A stretch of DNA of 64,000 bases from Citrobacter amalonaticus (GTDB lineage Bacteria; Pseudomonadota; Gammaproteobacteria; Enterobacterales; Enterobacteriaceae), in contig NZ_JAGTXM010000001.1 of NCBI RefSeq assembly GCF_018252635.1, positions 868,122-932,121 of the forward strand, given 5' to 3'. The position numbers and the translations under genes were made by a program. Under the pieces are notes generated by a model. That model had not been told where the DNA came from, ran no database searches, and worked only from the letters and a program-made list of their open reading frames with translations. Of the stretch, positions 1 to 9,136 are shown in pieces (position 1 is the first letter of the stretch; each line of letters opens with the position of its first letter).

Positions 1-152
1 AAGCTTATCGTAATCTGTTGCGTGAAGAGCCGCTGGAAATATTGCAGGAAGAAGAGTTTGTGGCTGAGCGTGACGCTTCAAAACGTCGTCAGCGTGAGGT
101 TGAAGCAGCGGATACCGAGCCGTTTGACAGTTGGCTGGCAAAGCAGGCCTGA
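1..152 (+). CDS. gshA: Glutamate-cysteine ligase, C-terminal end (partial)
   Basis: Only the last 49 codons are in the window, read in frame from base 3 to a TGA stop at 150-152. The tail ([14 protein letters not shown] near the start, ending DSWLAKQA) closely resembles the C terminus of E. coli GshA, which joins glutamate and cysteine in the first step of glutathione synthesis in the cytoplasm. The neighbours micA and luxS match the E. coli order gshA-micA-luxS, which supports the call. The catalytic part lies upstream of the window, so nothing can be said about activity. Confidence 0.93.
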   Translation, partial: AYRNLLREEPLEILQEEEFVAERDASKRRQREVEAADTEPFDSWLAKQA

Positions 153-160
153 CAGAAAAG

Positions 161-183
161 AAAAAGGCCACTCGGGAGTGGCC
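161..183 (-). terminator. Rho-independent terminator of MicA
   Basis: Perfect 8-bp stem GGCCACTC/GAGTGGCC (166-173 with 176-183) followed on the minus strand by TTTTT. On the plus strand the tail is only AAAATTT, so it is a strong terminator for MicA and at best a weak one for gshA. Confidence 0.88.
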
Positions 184-233
184 AAAATTTCATCTCTGAA
201 AACAGGGATGATGATAACAAATGCGCGTCTTTC
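162..233 (-). ncRNA. micA: MicA small regulatory RNA
   Basis: The minus strand between gshA and luxS reads almost base for base as E. coli MicA. The 5' end is GAAAGACGCGCATTTGTTAT, the middle carries the conserved ATCATCATCCCTG stretch, and a GC-rich hairpin with a T-run closes the 3' end. MicA is an Hfq-dependent sRNA, made under envelope stress, that base-pairs through its 5' region with ompA and other outer-membrane protein mRNAs. It is convergent to gshA and divergent from luxS, as in E. coli. The visible difference from E. coli is a few substitutions between seed and terminator. Confidence 0.95.
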
Positions 234-239
234 ATATAC

Positions 240-267
240 TCAGACTCGCACCGGAATGAAGAGTTCA
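240..267 (-). promoter_or_regulatory. Sigma-E-type promoter of micA
   Basis: Reading the minus strand, a TGAACTC -35 element (261-267) and a TCTGA -10 element (240-244) precede the MicA 5' end by about 6 bases. Both match the sigma-E consensus (GGAACTT / TCTGA). MicA is known to be sigma-E dependent. The divergent luxS promoter must overlap this region, but I did not assign it. Confidence 0.75.
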
Positions 268-300
268 GTTTATTTTAAAAAAATTATCGGAGGTGGCTAA

Positions 301-816
301 ATGCCGTTGTTAGATAGCTTCACTGTCGATCATACCCGGATGGAAGCACCTGCAGTGCGTGTGGCGAAAACGATGAACACCCCGCATGGCGACGCCATTA
401 CCGTGTTTGACCTGCGTTTTTGCATACCAAACAAAGAAGTGATGCCGGAGAAAGGGATTCACACGCTGGAGCATCTGTTCGCAGGCTTTATGCGTAATCA
501 CCTCAATGGCAACGGTGTCGAGATTATCGATATCTCCCCGATGGGCTGCCGTACCGGTTTCTATATGAGCCTGATTGGTACGCCTGATGAGCAACGCGTG
601 GCTGATGCCTGGAAAGCGGCGATGGCTGACGTGCTAAAAGTTCAGGATCAGAATCAGATCCCGGAACTGAACGTCTACCAGTGCGGCACGTATCAGATGC
701 ACTCGCTGAGCGAAGCACAGGATATCGCGCGTCACATTCTGGAACACGACGTTCGCGTCAACAGCAATGAAGAGCTGGCGCTGCCGAAAGAGAAGTTGCA
801 GGAACTGCACATCTAG
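301..816 (+). CDS. luxS: S-ribosylhomocysteine lyase (AI-2 synthase)
   Basis: 171-residue cytoplasmic enzyme, the usual length. It cleaves S-ribosylhomocysteine to homocysteine and DPD, the precursor of the AI-2 signal, as part of the activated methyl cycle. The metal-binding HxxEH motif is seen at H54-H58 (HTLEH), the third metal ligand C128 lies in QCGTYQ, and the catalytic C83 in MGCRTG. The ATG is preceded by a strong ribosome-binding site (GGAGGTGGCTAA). It is a single gene, followed by a bidirectional terminator shared with the convergent emr operon. MicA is transcribed divergently just upstream. Confidence 0.98.
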   Translation: MPLLDSFTVDHTRMEAPAVRVAKTMNTPHGDAITVFDLRFCIPNKEVMPEKGIHTLEHLFAGFMRNHLNGNGVEIIDISPMGCRTGFYMSLIGTPDEQRVADAWKAAMADVLKVQDQNQIPELNVYQCGTYQMHSLSEAQDIARHILEHDVRVNSNEELALPKEKLQELHI

Positions 817-836
817 TTGTCGGTGTCGTTACCGGC

Positions 837-870
837 AAAAAAAGCCCGTTCGACTGAACGGGCTTTTTTA
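837..870. terminator. Bidirectional terminator between luxS and emrB
   Basis: Stem GCCCGTTC (844-851) pairs with GAACGGGC (856-863), with an A-run before and a T-run after. The structure can therefore stop transcription from luxS on the plus strand and from emrB on the minus strand. Confidence 0.9.
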
Positions 871-880
871 TCGCTTTCAT

Positions 881-2419
881 CTAGTGCGCGCCACCGCCGC
901 CACCGCCTGCACCAAACGGGGGTTTAGCAAACCAGACTAGCCCGAGCAACACCAGGAAGATCCCAGCCGACATCCAGAAGATCTCATTGGCTGAAATAAT
1001 CAGCCCCTGATTGGTGATCTGTTGCGCTATCCAGCCAGACGCCTGTTGCTGGGTCATGCCCAGTCCCTGCAACTGATCGTACATCGCCTGTGCGTTTGGG
1101 TTATAGGGATTCACCGACTCGGTTAACTGCGCATGGTGCATCGATTCCCGGTTAGTCCACATGGTGGTAGTGATCGATGTCCCGATCGACCCCGCCAGCG
1201 TTCGTGTAAAGTTAGACAAACTCGAGGCTGCCGCCAGCCGCTCTGGTGGTAAGCCGGACAACGTGATGGTCGTCAGCGGCATAAAGAAACACGCGACCGC
1301 GAAGCCCTGAATAAACTGCGGCCAAGCGGAGGCGCCGAAGTCCATTCCCGGTTCAAACGTCCACGCGCGCCAGTAGAAGCAGACGGCGTACATAATAAAG
1401 CTGAACGTTACCAGCCGGCGCATATCCAGCTTATGGGCAAAGCGGCCGATAATCGGCGACAAAATCACCGGAATGATCCCCACCGGCGCGGACGCCAGAC
1501 CCGCCCATGTCGCGGTATAGCCGTAGACTTCCTGCAAGAGTTGCGGTAGCAGAACAATTGCCCCGAAGTACAGCATATAGGCCAGGCTGATACACAAACA
1601 GCCGATGGTGAAGTTTCGCGACTTAAACAGCGAGAGATCGACAATAGGATTGTCGTCGGTGAGCTCCCAGACAATCAGGAAGCTAATGGCGACCACCGCC
1701 ACCACTGTCAGAATGACTATCTCCTGCGAGGCAAACCAGTCCAGTTCTTTCCCCCGGTCGAGCATAATCTGCAAGCTACCAATCCCAATCACCAACAGCG
1801 CCAACCCAATGGCGTCAATTCGTCGTTGCTCAGTGCGCGTTTCGCGACCACGCAGCGTTTGCAGCGTCATCAGAACCACCGCAATACCGATCGGCACGTT
1901 GATAAAGAAGATCCAGCCCCAGTGGTAGTTATCGCTGATATAGCCGCCCAGAATCGGGCCGCAAATCGGCGCGACAATCACCGTCATCGACCACAGCGCC
2001 AGCGCGATAGAACGCTTCGCAGGAGGGTAGTTATTGAGCAGCAGACTCTGTGAAAGCGGGATCAGCGGCCCGGCAACCACCCCCTGAACGACGCGGAAGA
2101 AGATCAGCATATTCAGGCTGCTGGAAACACCGCACGCCCATGAGGCAATGGCAAACGCCACCGTTGACCACATGAACAGCTTCACTTCCCCGACGCGTTT
2201 CGCCAACCAGCCGGTGATGGGAATCGAGATGGCATTTGCCACCCCGAAAGAGGTGATCACCCACGTCCCCTGACTCAGCGATGAGCCCAGGTTACCGGCG
2301 ATAGTCGGGATCGCCACGTTAGCAATGGTGGAGTCCAGCACCTGCATGAATGTCGCCAGCGACAACGCAATCGTCATAATGACGAGCTGCGCGCCCTCCA
2401 GCGGTTTTTGCTGTTGCAT
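881..2419 (-). CDS. emrB: Multidrug efflux MFS permease EmrB
   Basis: 512-residue inner-membrane transporter of the DHA2 (14-helix) drug:proton antiporter family. It pumps hydrophobic compounds such as uncouplers and nalidixic acid out through an EmrA-TolC conduit. Seen: the family signature LDSTIANVAIPTIAGNL in helix 1, the motif C region around GPILGGYIS, many hydrophobic segments, and a C-terminal run of glycines ending AH as in E. coli. I chose the ATG at 2419 (MQQQKPLEG) because a GAGG box lies 8 bases upstream. A GTG three codons earlier is also open. It starts 15 bases after emrA and ends before the luxS-side terminator. Confidence 0.97.
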   Translation of the reverse strand: MQQQKPLEGAQLVIMTIALSLATFMQVLDSTIANVAIPTIAGNLGSSLSQGTWVITSFGVANAISIPITGWLAKRVGEVKLFMWSTVAFAIASWACGVSSSLNMLIFFRVVQGVVAGPLIPLSQSLLLNNYPPAKRSIALALWSMTVIVAPICGPILGGYISDNYHWGWIFFINVPIGIAVVLMTLQTLRGRETRTEQRRIDAIGLALLVIGIGSLQIMLDRGKELDWFASQEIVILTVVAVVAISFLIVWELTDDNPIVDLSLFKSRNFTIGCLCISLAYMLYFGAIVLLPQLLQEVYGYTATWAGLASAPVGIIPVILSPIIGRFAHKLDMRRLVTFSFIMYAVCFYWRAWTFEPGMDFGASAWPQFIQGFAVACFFMPLTTITLSGLPPERLAAASSLSNFTRTLAGSIGTSITTTMWTNRESMHHAQLTESVNPYNPNAQAMYDQLQGLGMTQQQASGWIAQQITNQGLIISANEIFWMSAGIFLVLLGLVWFAKPPFGAGGGGGGAH

Positions 2420-2434
2420 CACACGCACCTCAGA

Positions 2435-3607
2435 TTAGCCTGCGTTGGCCTGCACAATCTCTTCGATCAGTTTGTTGACCGGGGCAAGGTTGATTTCACG
2501 GGCGTTACTCTCAGACACCGGCGTGGTGCGAACCTGACTGGCCAGCACCTGACCGTCGCGATTCGCTGTATCGACGGTGACGAGCGTCGATAAACCAATC
2601 CGCAGCGGATGTTGCGCCAGCTGCTGTGCGTCCAGTTCGATACGTACAGGTAGACGCTGAACCACTTTGATCCAGTTACCGGTCGCGTTCTGGGCAGGCA
2701 GCAGAGAGAAGGCGCTGCCGGTTCCCATATCAAGACCGACCACTTTACCGGTGTACTTCACGTCATCGCCGTAGATATCGCTGATAACCGTAGCCGGTTG
2801 ACCGATACGCATATGGGCAAGCTGCGTCTCTTTGAAGTTGGCGTCGACCCACAGATTCGTGGCCGGAACTACGGCCATCAGCGGTGTTGTAGGGCTTATT
2901 TGCGCGCCAGGCTGCACGGCACGGCGCGACACGTAGCCGGTCATCGGGCTGACGATTTTGGTACGTTCCAGTGCCAGCCAGGCGTTACGTACTTCGGTGG
3001 CGGCTTGTTGGACGGCGGGCTGATCTTCCAGCTTACTGTCCAGAATCATCGCCTGATTTGCATTGTATTGCTGAATGGCAACATCAAGCTGCGCCTGCGC
3101 GCTGGCTACCGCATCCCGCGCGTGTTGCAATTCTTCGCGGCCAATCAGGTTAGCGTTACCCAGCGGTACGCGACGGTTAAAATCGCTTTGCGCCTGGGCG
3201 AGGGCGGTTTTTTGTACCGCAATGTTCGCCTGCAACTGTTTACTGTTGATCATTAACTGATGCGTCTGACGGACGCTGGAGGCCAGCGCGGTCTTGGCTT
3301 TTTCAAATGCTTGCTTAGCATCCGTTTGATCGAGCGTGACGAGAACGTCACCTTGTTTAACAAAGTCAGTGTTATCCGCCCAGACTTTCGTCACGCTACC
3401 GGATACCTGCGCCATGATTTGAACCTGGTTCCCTGCCACGTACGCGTCATCAGTCTCTTCAACATGACGCAGTACTAAAAACCAATAGATCCCATATGCC
3501 ACGGCAATAATAATAAAGAGCAAGGTCAGGAGGAGCAGCATACTTTTACGTTTGCTTTTCTTCTTAACCGGTTGCTGCGGGGTTTGAGTCTCCGCATTTG
3601 CGCTCAT
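2435..3607 (-). CDS. emrA: Multidrug efflux membrane-fusion protein EmrA
   Basis: 390 residues, the E. coli length. A cytoplasmic N terminus with lysine clusters is followed by one transmembrane helix at about residues 24-45 (LLLLTLLFIIIAVAYGIYWF). Next come a biotinyl-lipoyl-like half (VTKVWADNTDFVKQGDVL), a long coiled-coil hairpin, and the second lipoyl/beta-barrel half. It bridges EmrB to TolC in the periplasm. The ATG at 3607 (MSANAETQTP) is preceded by GTGGAGAAC; an ATG four codons earlier is less likely. It lies downstream of emrR and upstream of emrB in one operon. Confidence 0.96.
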   Translation of the reverse strand: MSANAETQTPQQPVKKKSKRKSMLLLLTLLFIIIAVAYGIYWFLVLRHVEETDDAYVAGNQVQIMAQVSGSVTKVWADNTDFVKQGDVLVTLDQTDAKQAFEKAKTALASSVRQTHQLMINSKQLQANIAVQKTALAQAQSDFNRRVPLGNANLIGREELQHARDAVASAQAQLDVAIQQYNANQAMILDSKLEDQPAVQQAATEVRNAWLALERTKIVSPMTGYVSRRAVQPGAQISPTTPLMAVVPATNLWVDANFKETQLAHMRIGQPATVISDIYGDDVKYTGKVVGLDMGTGSAFSLLPAQNATGNWIKVVQRLPVRIELDAQQLAQHPLRIGLSTLVTVDTANRDGQVLASQVRTTPVSESNAREINLAPVNKLIEEIVQANAG

Positions 3608-3663
3608 GTTGTTCTCCACGATCTTATTTTTTCCGTCGGCGGGGCCGAACTGTTTATCAGAAA

Positions 3664-3687
3664 GGCCAGCACGTTCAGGTGCTGGCC
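3664..3687 (-). other. Intercistronic hairpin between emrR and emrA
   Basis: Perfect 9-bp stem GGCCAGCAC (3664-3672) / GTGCTGGCC (3679-3687), followed on the minus strand by TTTCTG. It may be a partial terminator that lowers emrAB expression relative to emrR. The T-run is short, so its function is an inference. Confidence 0.5.
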
Positions 3688-3732
3688 AGTCAGTTTTCTT
3701 TCTTAATCTGGATGATAGAGCGAGTCGACGCG

Positions 3733-4263
3733 TTAGCTCAGCGCCTCAAGAATGGCACCATCCTGGTCCATCTGATCAAGACGCGTCAGAAGCTTACGGG
3801 TGATGTGCTCCAGCTGGTCTTTCTCTGCGGTACTGAGTACAGACCAGAGTTGATGCAGGCAGTTATGCTGCGGCGGTAACACTTCGCGCAGAAAAGCATG
3901 GCCTTTGTCGGTCAACTGCAGATGCAGGCAACGGCGATCGTTGTCGCTTTCACGGCGCTCGATCCAGCCGCGCTTTTCCAGCTCATCAGCGATACGCGTC
4001 GCGTTTGTACGGGATGAACCCAGGGCACAACTCAGTTCAGAGGGCTGAATGCTGTGATTTTCCTGAGACTCCAGCGTAATCAACGCCATAAACAACGTCT
4101 CGTTAATCCCTTGAGCCTTCAGCATTTTATTGCGATTGTCCAGCAGCTTTCCTTGCATATGCATGCAAAGGCGAGTCAGCAGAATTTCCTGATACGGAAA
4201 GTCCTCATGGCGGCTGGCGCGAAATTTTAGCATTTGTTCAATGGGCGTAAACGAACTATCCAT
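3733..4263 (-). CDS. emrR: MarR-family repressor EmrR (MprA)
   Basis: 176-residue winged-helix regulator of the MarR family. It represses its own operon and releases DNA when it binds efflux substrates. The helix-turn-helix region is seen around residues 68-90 ([24 protein letters not shown]) and the wing around [14 protein letters not shown], which carries the DxR motif of MarR proteins. It is the first gene of emrRAB. The AT-rich region just upstream (4264-4340) should hold promoter and operator, but I could not point to one operator with confidence. Confidence 0.97.
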   Translation of the reverse strand: MDSSFTPIEQMLKFRASRHEDFPYQEILLTRLCMHMQGKLLDNRNKMLKAQGINETLFMALITLESQENHSIQPSELSCALGSSRTNATRIADELEKRGWIERRESDNDRRCLHLQLTDKGHAFLREVLPPQHNCLHQLWSVLSTAEKDQLEHITRKLLTRLDQMDQDGAILEALS

Positions 4264-4353
4264 TTGGGCATGACCTCATTAATTTCAGCCGATATAGTAA
4301 CGACGGTGACAAATAAAGTAAATGTATTATTAAACTAAAATGATTCTTCTGTT

Positions 4354-4689
4354 CTATAAAATCACCCACATTTTCCACGCTAATCCATAGGCCAGAGCAC
4401 TTAATAACGTGGGAATGATGATACTGCGCGTTTTATAGAAACTTGCACCCAGAACAGCAAAACCCACGAGCGTCGGCACGAAGCGACTGGCATCGTGCAT
4501 CACCTCAGGGGCCGTTGACACAACCAGCAGGGCGCAAATTGATGCTATGCCGATGGTGTCGAGCAGTACGCCGGTTGCGCCACGCTTGCCTGGACGGGTA
4601 TTTCCCATCTTCAGACGCAAGGGCAAATAGCGAAATCCATAGTTTACGAAGCCGACCAGCAACCCGAGCAGCAGTACTTCATAGCGCAT
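4354..4689 (-). CDS. ygaH: Branched-chain amino acid exporter, small subunit YgaH (AzlD family)
   Basis: 111-residue integral membrane protein with about four hydrophobic segments, ending LAWKMWVIL. In E. coli, YgaZ and YgaH together export L-valine. AzlD-type small subunits always pair with an AzlC-type partner, and here ygaH begins 11 bases before the ygaZ stop, so the two are translationally coupled. The region just downstream of the stop holds no clear terminator. Confidence 0.93.
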   Translation of the reverse strand: MRYEVLLLGLLVGFVNYGFRYLPLRLKMGNTRPGKRGATGVLLDTIGIASICALLVVSTAPEVMHDASRFVPTLVGFAVLGASFYKTRSIIIPTLLSALAYGLAWKMWVIL

Positions 4690-5419
4690 CGGGCACTCCT
4701 TGCCAGAAAGCCTGAATCAGCGCGGTCAGACAGCCGCACACAATCCCCGCAAGAATCGCAGCAGGAATGGAAAACAGCGTCACGCCTGCCAGTGCGCCTG
4801 CTAATGCGGCAGTTACGCACAGGGACTGTTTACGCTGAAATGATGCCAGCAGGAAACTCATAAACAATGCGGGGAGCATAAAACCGAGCGCGGCTTCTAC
4901 CGCCGGGAAGCCTTTCAATAAACCGCTGCCGGAAAAGGCGCCGATCACGGTTCCCAACACCCAGGAGGCCCAGGAGCAAAACGCGATGCCGATCATCCAG
5001 TTCTCGCTCCAGCGACGGTTATCCCGCACCAGCTTCGCGGTTGCTGCGGCAAAAACTTCGTCGGTGAGGCCAAATGCCCACAGGGCGGTTTTCGGTTTGC
5101 TAAGTTTCTGGGCGATTCGACTGCGCAAGGAAGGGCCGTATAAAATATGGCGTACATCCATCGCCATGACGGTCAGAGCGGCAACCCATAATGTGCTGCC
5201 TGCGGCGAGCATGGTTGTAATAACGAACTGGCTGGCTCCGGCATAAATAATGCAGGAGAAAAACACGCTCTCAACCGGGCTAAACCCGAGACGGGTGGCA
5301 TTGAGACCAAATGCAAAGGCAACAGGAATATAGCTGATGACGATGGGTAAGCTGTCTTTGAATCCTTCCGCACAGGTTGCCGGAGGGGTATTGGGCAGAG
5401 AAGCGGGCCTTTCCATAGG
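4679..5419 (-). CDS. ygaZ: Branched-chain amino acid exporter, large subunit YgaZ (AzlC family)
   Basis: About 246 residues and very hydrophobic. The family region [20 protein letters not shown] follows a short polar N terminus. It works with YgaH in the inner membrane to export valine and related amino acids. The start is uncertain. The ATG at 5419 gives the E. coli length, but its Shine-Dalgarno is poor. A GTG at 5473 would add 18 residues without family support. Confidence 0.92.
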   Translation of the reverse strand, partial: PMERPASLPNTPPATCAEGFKDSLPIVISYIPVAFAFGLNATRLGFSPVESVFFSCIIYAGASQFVITTMLAAGSTLWVAALTVMAMDVRHILYGPSLRSRIAQKLSKPKTALWAFGLTDEVFAAATAKLVRDNRRWSENWMIGIAFCSWASWVLGTVIGAFSGSGLLKGFPAVEAALGFMLPALFMSFLLASFQRKQSLCVTAALAGALAGVTLFSIPAAILAGIVCGCLTALIQAFWQGVPDAL

Positions 5420-5540
5420 ATTTTGCGTGTTATCACCAATGTTAAAATTATCAGGGTTAATAATCCCTATCACCTTAACAGACTGGGGGGCTCCTTAACA
5501 CCCTCAGGAGCCCAAACGAAAGCAAACGCTTGCTGAGCGC

Positions 5541-6725
5541 TTAAATAGCAGCTTCTTGTCGGTGAAATCCTCGCCACCAGACCAGCAGGTTCAGTACGGC
5601 AACGGTCGTACCTGCCAGACAAACGCCCAGCCATCCGGCATGCTGCCAGGCTGAAGCGGAGACTAACGATCCAGCGGCTCCGCCGATAAAGTAGCTGGTC
5701 ATATACCCGGCGGTCAGACGATTTCGCGCCTCCGGATAAAGACGATAAATCACCGTCTGGTTGGTGATGTGGACCCCCTGAACGGTGAGATCCAGTACCA
5801 GGATCCCCACAATCAGCGCCAGGACTGAGGCGTGTCCCAGCCAGATAGCGAGCCAGGAAAGCAGCAATAACAGCAGGCCCCAGGTCGTGGTGAGGTGAGA
5901 ATGTCCTTTATCTGCAAAGCCGCCAGCCGGACGCGCGCCGAGTGCGCCAGCGGCACCTGCCAGCCCAAACAGGCCAATCATCCCCTCGGAATAGTTAAAC
6001 GGCGGGGCGGCCAGTAAAAAGGCCATTGAGGTCCAGAGAATACTGAAATTGGCGAAGGTCAGGCAGCCTAACAGTGCACGCGTGCGCAGCAGTTTATCGC
6101 GGGTAAACAGACTGAACACCGAACCCAGCAATTGCGGATAATTCAGGTGCGTTTCTGATTTCACCTTCGGTAACCCGCGCCACAGGGCGAGCGCCATCAA
6201 CGCCATCAATACGGAGGCGACCCAGAAGACGGTGCGCCAGCCGCCGAGATTCGCCAGCAGTCCTGCTACGGTTCGCGCCAGCAAAATACCCAGCAGCAGG
6301 CCACTCATGATGGTTCCGACCACTTTTCCGCGTTTATCCGGCGTGGCAAGCGTCGCCGCCAGCGGCACCAGAATTTGTGCGACCACGGAAAAGAGTCCGG
6401 TCAGCGCCGTGCCGAGGATCATCATCGCCAGCGACTGGCTACTGGCGGTAATGAGCATCCCGCCTGCCGCCAACAGCGTCATGGAGACGATCAGCGTCCG
6501 GCGTTCAAACATATCGCCAAGCGGAACCAGAAACAGTAGACCGGCGGCGTAGCCTAGCTGGGCGGCGGTGACGATAAACCCAGCGGAACTGGCGGAAAGC
6601 GAGAAATTGCGTGCGATGGTATCAAGTAGCGGCTGCGCGTAGTAGTTACTGGCGACGGCTAGGCCCGTTGCCACAGACATGAGAACGATCAGCGCCGGGC
6701 TCAGCCCATGAGATGTATTTGTCAT
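5541..6725 (-). CDS. ygaY: MFS transporter, intact YgaY-type
   Basis: 394 residues with the layout of a 12-helix major facilitator. The loop 2-3 signature is partly seen as GDMFERRTLIV after LLFLVPLG. It lies between ygaZ and proX, the position of ygaY in E. coli. From memory, ygaY is a frameshifted pseudogene in E. coli K-12, whereas here the frame is continuous from ATG to stop. The substrate is unknown; sequence character suggests an arabinose-efflux/YdhP-like permease. The gene stands alone, with a REP element behind the divergent side and a short gap ahead of ygaZ. Confidence 0.85.
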   Translation of the reverse strand: MTNTSHGLSPALIVLMSVATGLAVASNYYAQPLLDTIARNFSLSASSAGFIVTAAQLGYAAGLLFLVPLGDMFERRTLIVSMTLLAAGGMLITASSQSLAMMILGTALTGLFSVVAQILVPLAATLATPDKRGKVVGTIMSGLLLGILLARTVAGLLANLGGWRTVFWVASVLMALMALALWRGLPKVKSETHLNYPQLLGSVFSLFTRDKLLRTRALLGCLTFANFSILWTSMAFLLAAPPFNYSEGMIGLFGLAGAAGALGARPAGGFADKGHSHLTTTWGLLLLLLSWLAIWLGHASVLALIVGILVLDLTVQGVHITNQTVIYRLYPEARNRLTAGYMTSYFIGGAAGSLVSASAWQHAGWLGVCLAGTTVAVLNLLVWWRGFHRQEAAI

Positions 6726-6844
6726 TATGTTCGTAATCGTGAGTCAGGTGATGATTCCTTTGGAAATCAATCATAGCGGATGTTTGTGACGGTGGGGGCA
6801 TTGTTGCGTGCTGGATTGTGCGGTCAGGGGGGAGTAAGGAGTTG

Positions 6845-6874
6845 GCCGGATAAGCGCATCGCGCGCCATCCGGC
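6845..6874. repeat. REP element
   Basis: Imperfect palindrome starting GCCGGATAAGCG and ending CGCCATCCGGC, the enterobacterial REP consensus. It lies between ygaY and proX, downstream of proX on the minus strand. It can stabilise the 3' end of the proVWX message. Confidence 0.85.
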
Positions 6875-6887
6875 ATTCAGGAGGGGG

Positions 6888-7883
6888 TTACTTCTGCGCA
6901 GCCAGCGCGTCGTTCACCCAGCCGTCGAACTGCTGCTGGTGGGCTTTGATCCAGCCGTCAACGTGACCCTGTACGTCAGCTTCCGACGCTTTGCCGTCAT
7001 GCATCATTGCGTTCTGCGCGTTGATGTCCGCCAGAGGCAGTTTCATGATGGCAAACAGTTTTGCCGCTGCCGGGTTTTTCTCTGCCCAGGCCTTGTTGGC
7101 AACGATGTGCATGGTATTGACCGGGAAGCCATAGTTCGCGCCATTCGGCAGCTTGGTATCGATATCTTTCTGCTCGCCTGGCAGCGAGGAGAACGGCACC
7201 TGTAACCAGACCACATCTTTGCCCGGCTTCATCACATCACTCACCCAGTAAGGCGTCCATGTGTAATAGAGGATTGGTTTACCTTCTTTAAAGCGGGTGA
7301 TGGTATCGGCCATCATTGCCGCATAGTTGCCGTGGCTGACGTCGACGGTTTTTTCCAGATCAAACGCTTTGTTCTGGTGGTTAATAACCGCTTCACACCC
7401 CCAGCCCGGCGAGCAGCCCATCATATCCGCTTTACCATCGCCGTTGGTGTCGAAGATTTTGGCGATGTTAGGATCTTTCAACTGCGCGAGATTGGTGATC
7501 TTGTACTGCTCAGCGGTTTTCTTATCGATCAGGTAACCCTGTGCGGCACCGGTAACAAACGTGCCTTCGCGATAGAATTTTTTGTCACCACCTGCCGCAG
7601 AATACATATCATCGTGCAGCGGCTGCCAGTTGACGGCGGTAAAGGTGGCGTCGCCGGAGGCAATAGAGGTGTAGCCCACGTTATAGTCGACTTCGCTCGG
7701 TTTGTTGACGGTGTAACCCAGTTTCTCCAGCGCGCGGCTCACCAGCAGCGTCTGGAAGGTTTCTTCGGTGATGGTGCTCTGTACCGGTTGGACGGTAATG
7801 CCTTTGCCTGGCAGGTCGGCAGCGAAAGCGCTGGTAGAGACAAGGGTGGCAAACGCTGTGGCAAAAAGTACGGTATGTCGCAT
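6888..7883 (-). CDS. proX: Glycine betaine/proline ABC importer, periplasmic binding protein
   Basis: 331-residue precursor with a signal peptide at about residues 1-21 (cleavage after SAFA). It captures glycine betaine and proline betaine in the periplasm and passes them to ProW-ProV. Tryptophans that form the betaine-binding box in E. coli ProX are present in [19 protein letters not shown] and [12 protein letters not shown]. An AAGGAA ribosome-binding site precedes the ATG. It is the last gene of proVWX, but the gap from proW is unusually long (188 bases) because of an ERIC and a REP element. Confidence 0.97.
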   Translation of the reverse strand: MRHTVLFATAFATLVSTSAFAADLPGKGITVQPVQSTITEETFQTLLVSRALEKLGYTVNKPSEVDYNVGYTSIASGDATFTAVNWQPLHDDMYSAAGGDKKFYREGTFVTGAAQGYLIDKKTAEQYKITNLAQLKDPNIAKIFDTNGDGKADMMGCSPGWGCEAVINHQNKAFDLEKTVDVSHGNYAAMMADTITRFKEGKPILYYTWTPYWVSDVMKPGKDVVWLQVPFSSLPGEQKDIDTKLPNGANYGFPVNTMHIVANKAWAEKNPAAAKLFAIMKLPLADINAQNAMMHDGKASEADVQGHVDGWIKAHQQQFDGWVNDALAAQK

Positions 7884-7895
7884 CGTTGTTCCTTA

Positions 7896-8021
7896 TTACA
7901 CTTCATCCTTCAGGTTGCCTCTTTGTTGGCTGCACTCATGCCCCCCAGTCACGTACTGCGTGTACGCTCCTGGGGATACCTTCGTTTGCCGCCTCGATGC
8001 AACATGAATGATTTTGTGTAA
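7896..8021. repeat. ERIC (IRU) element, full length, between proW and proX
   Basis: 126 bases bounded by inverted ends TTACAC (7896-7901) and GTGTAA (8016-8021). The core contains CTCCTGGGGAT and CCCCCAGTCAC, which match the two halves of the enterobacterial repetitive intergenic consensus. The length fits the canonical 127. It ends 12 bases before the proX start codon on the transcribed side, so the proVWX message carries the element as a long hairpin beside the proX ribosome-binding site. Confidence 0.9.
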
Positions 8022-8035
8022 GTTCATGAGTGTAG

Positions 8036-8061
8036 GCCCGGTAAGCGCAGCGCCACCGGGC
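8036..8061. repeat. REP-like palindrome between proW and proX
   Basis: The sequence from GCCCGGTAAGCG to CGCCACCGGGC forms an imperfect palindrome of REP type. It is adjacent to the ERIC element and immediately downstream of the proW stop. Confidence 0.75.
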
Positions 8062-8071
8062 AACAGGTGAA

Positions 8072-9136
8072 TTACTTAATGAAAGGGCGCGTAATGAGCC
8101 CAACAGGACCGGTGGTATACCAGCGACGATTACCCCGACTGCGTGAATCGCGACCTACGGCCTGGGTCAGACGGTCCAGAATGATGGCGAGGATCACAAT
8201 GCCGACCCCACCGACGGTGGCCAGCCCCATATCGAGACGACCGATACCGCGCAGTACCATCTGACCCAGACCACCGACGGCAATCATGGAGGCGATTACA
8301 ACCATCGAAAGGGCAAGCATGAGCGTCTGGTTGACCCCCGCCATAATAGTGGGCATCGCCAGCGGTAATTGAACTTTGAACAGCATCTGACGCGGACTGG
8401 CCCCGAACGAGCGTGACGCTTCGATCAAATCAGCCGGTACCTGGTTAATCCCGAGGATCGTCAGACGCACAATCGGCGGCAGCGCAAAAATAATCGTCAC
8501 GACCACACCCGGCACGTTACCAATACCGAACAGCATGACAATCGGCACCAGATAGACGAACGCAGGCGTTGTCTGCATGGCATCAAGCAGCGGGCGAACG
8601 ATTTTTGCTGCCCGCGGACTGCGCGCCAACCAAATTCCCATCGGTAAGCCAATCACCACGCAGAACAGCAGGGCGGTCAGCACCAGCGCCAGCGTAATCA
8701 TCGCTTGCGACCAGGCGCCGATCGCGCCAATTGCAATCAGGGAAATCAGTGTCGCCACGCCCATCCCAACGCCGGAAATCTGCCAGGCGATCAGGGCGAA
8801 AATGACGATCGCCACCGGAGCTGGCATCCCCAACAGCAACTGCTGGAAACCGTTAAGGATGTAATCCACCGGCACACGAATGCCCTGGAAGACGGGACGG
8901 AAATGGGTGACCACCCAGTCGATCCCTTCAGTGACCCAACTGTCGAGCGGGATCAGCGTCTTATGGAACGGATCCATAATGTTGAAATGTTCCGGTGCTG
9001 GTGCAGGCGCGCTGGTGAGCCAGTCGGCGCTGCCGCTATCGGCAGGCGTCCCTGACGGCGTACTCCAGGCGTCAGCGGATTGTGCGGCGCTATCGGCCGC
9101 TGGTGCGGTATCCCACGGATTGGATTGATCAGCCAT
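8072..9136 (-). CDS. proW: Glycine betaine/proline ABC importer, permease
   Basis: 354 residues, as in E. coli. A long polar, alanine/serine-rich N-terminal tail of about 95 residues precedes the membrane domain, which carries the EAA-type loop around [23 protein letters not shown] that contacts ProV. It forms the inner-membrane channel of the ProU system for osmoprotectant uptake. Its start overlaps the proV stop by 8 bases, which implies translational coupling. Confidence 0.97.
   Translation of the reverse strand: MADQSNPWDTAPAADSAAQSADAWSTPSGTPADSGSADWLTSAPAPAPEHFNIMDPFHKTLIPLDSWVTEGIDWVVTHFRPVFQGIRVPVDYILNGFQQLLLGMPAPVAIVIFALIAWQISGVGMGVATLISLIAIGAIGAWSQAMITLALVLTALLFCVVIGLPMGIWLARSPRAAKIVRPLLDAMQTTPAFVYLVPIVMLFGIGNVPGVVVTIIFALPPIVRLTILGINQVPADLIEASRSFGASPRQMLFKVQLPLAMPTIMAGVNQTLMLALSMVVIASMIAVGGLGQMVLRGIGRLDMGLATVGGVGIVILAIILDRLTQAVGRDSRSRGNRRWYTTGPVGLITRPFIK

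Noticed and set aside
22-300. 92-codon plus-strand frame overlapping the gshA end and micA
   Set aside because: It is out of frame with the clear gshA tail, runs antisense through MicA and has no family resemblance.
5420-5473. Upstream GTG start for ygaZ
   Set aside because: It adds 18 residues not found in the E. coli protein and lacks a well-placed ribosome-binding site.
5488-5513. GGGCTCC/GGAGCCC hairpin between ygaY and ygaZ as a terminator
   Set aside because: No T-run follows on either strand, so it is only a possible RNA structure.
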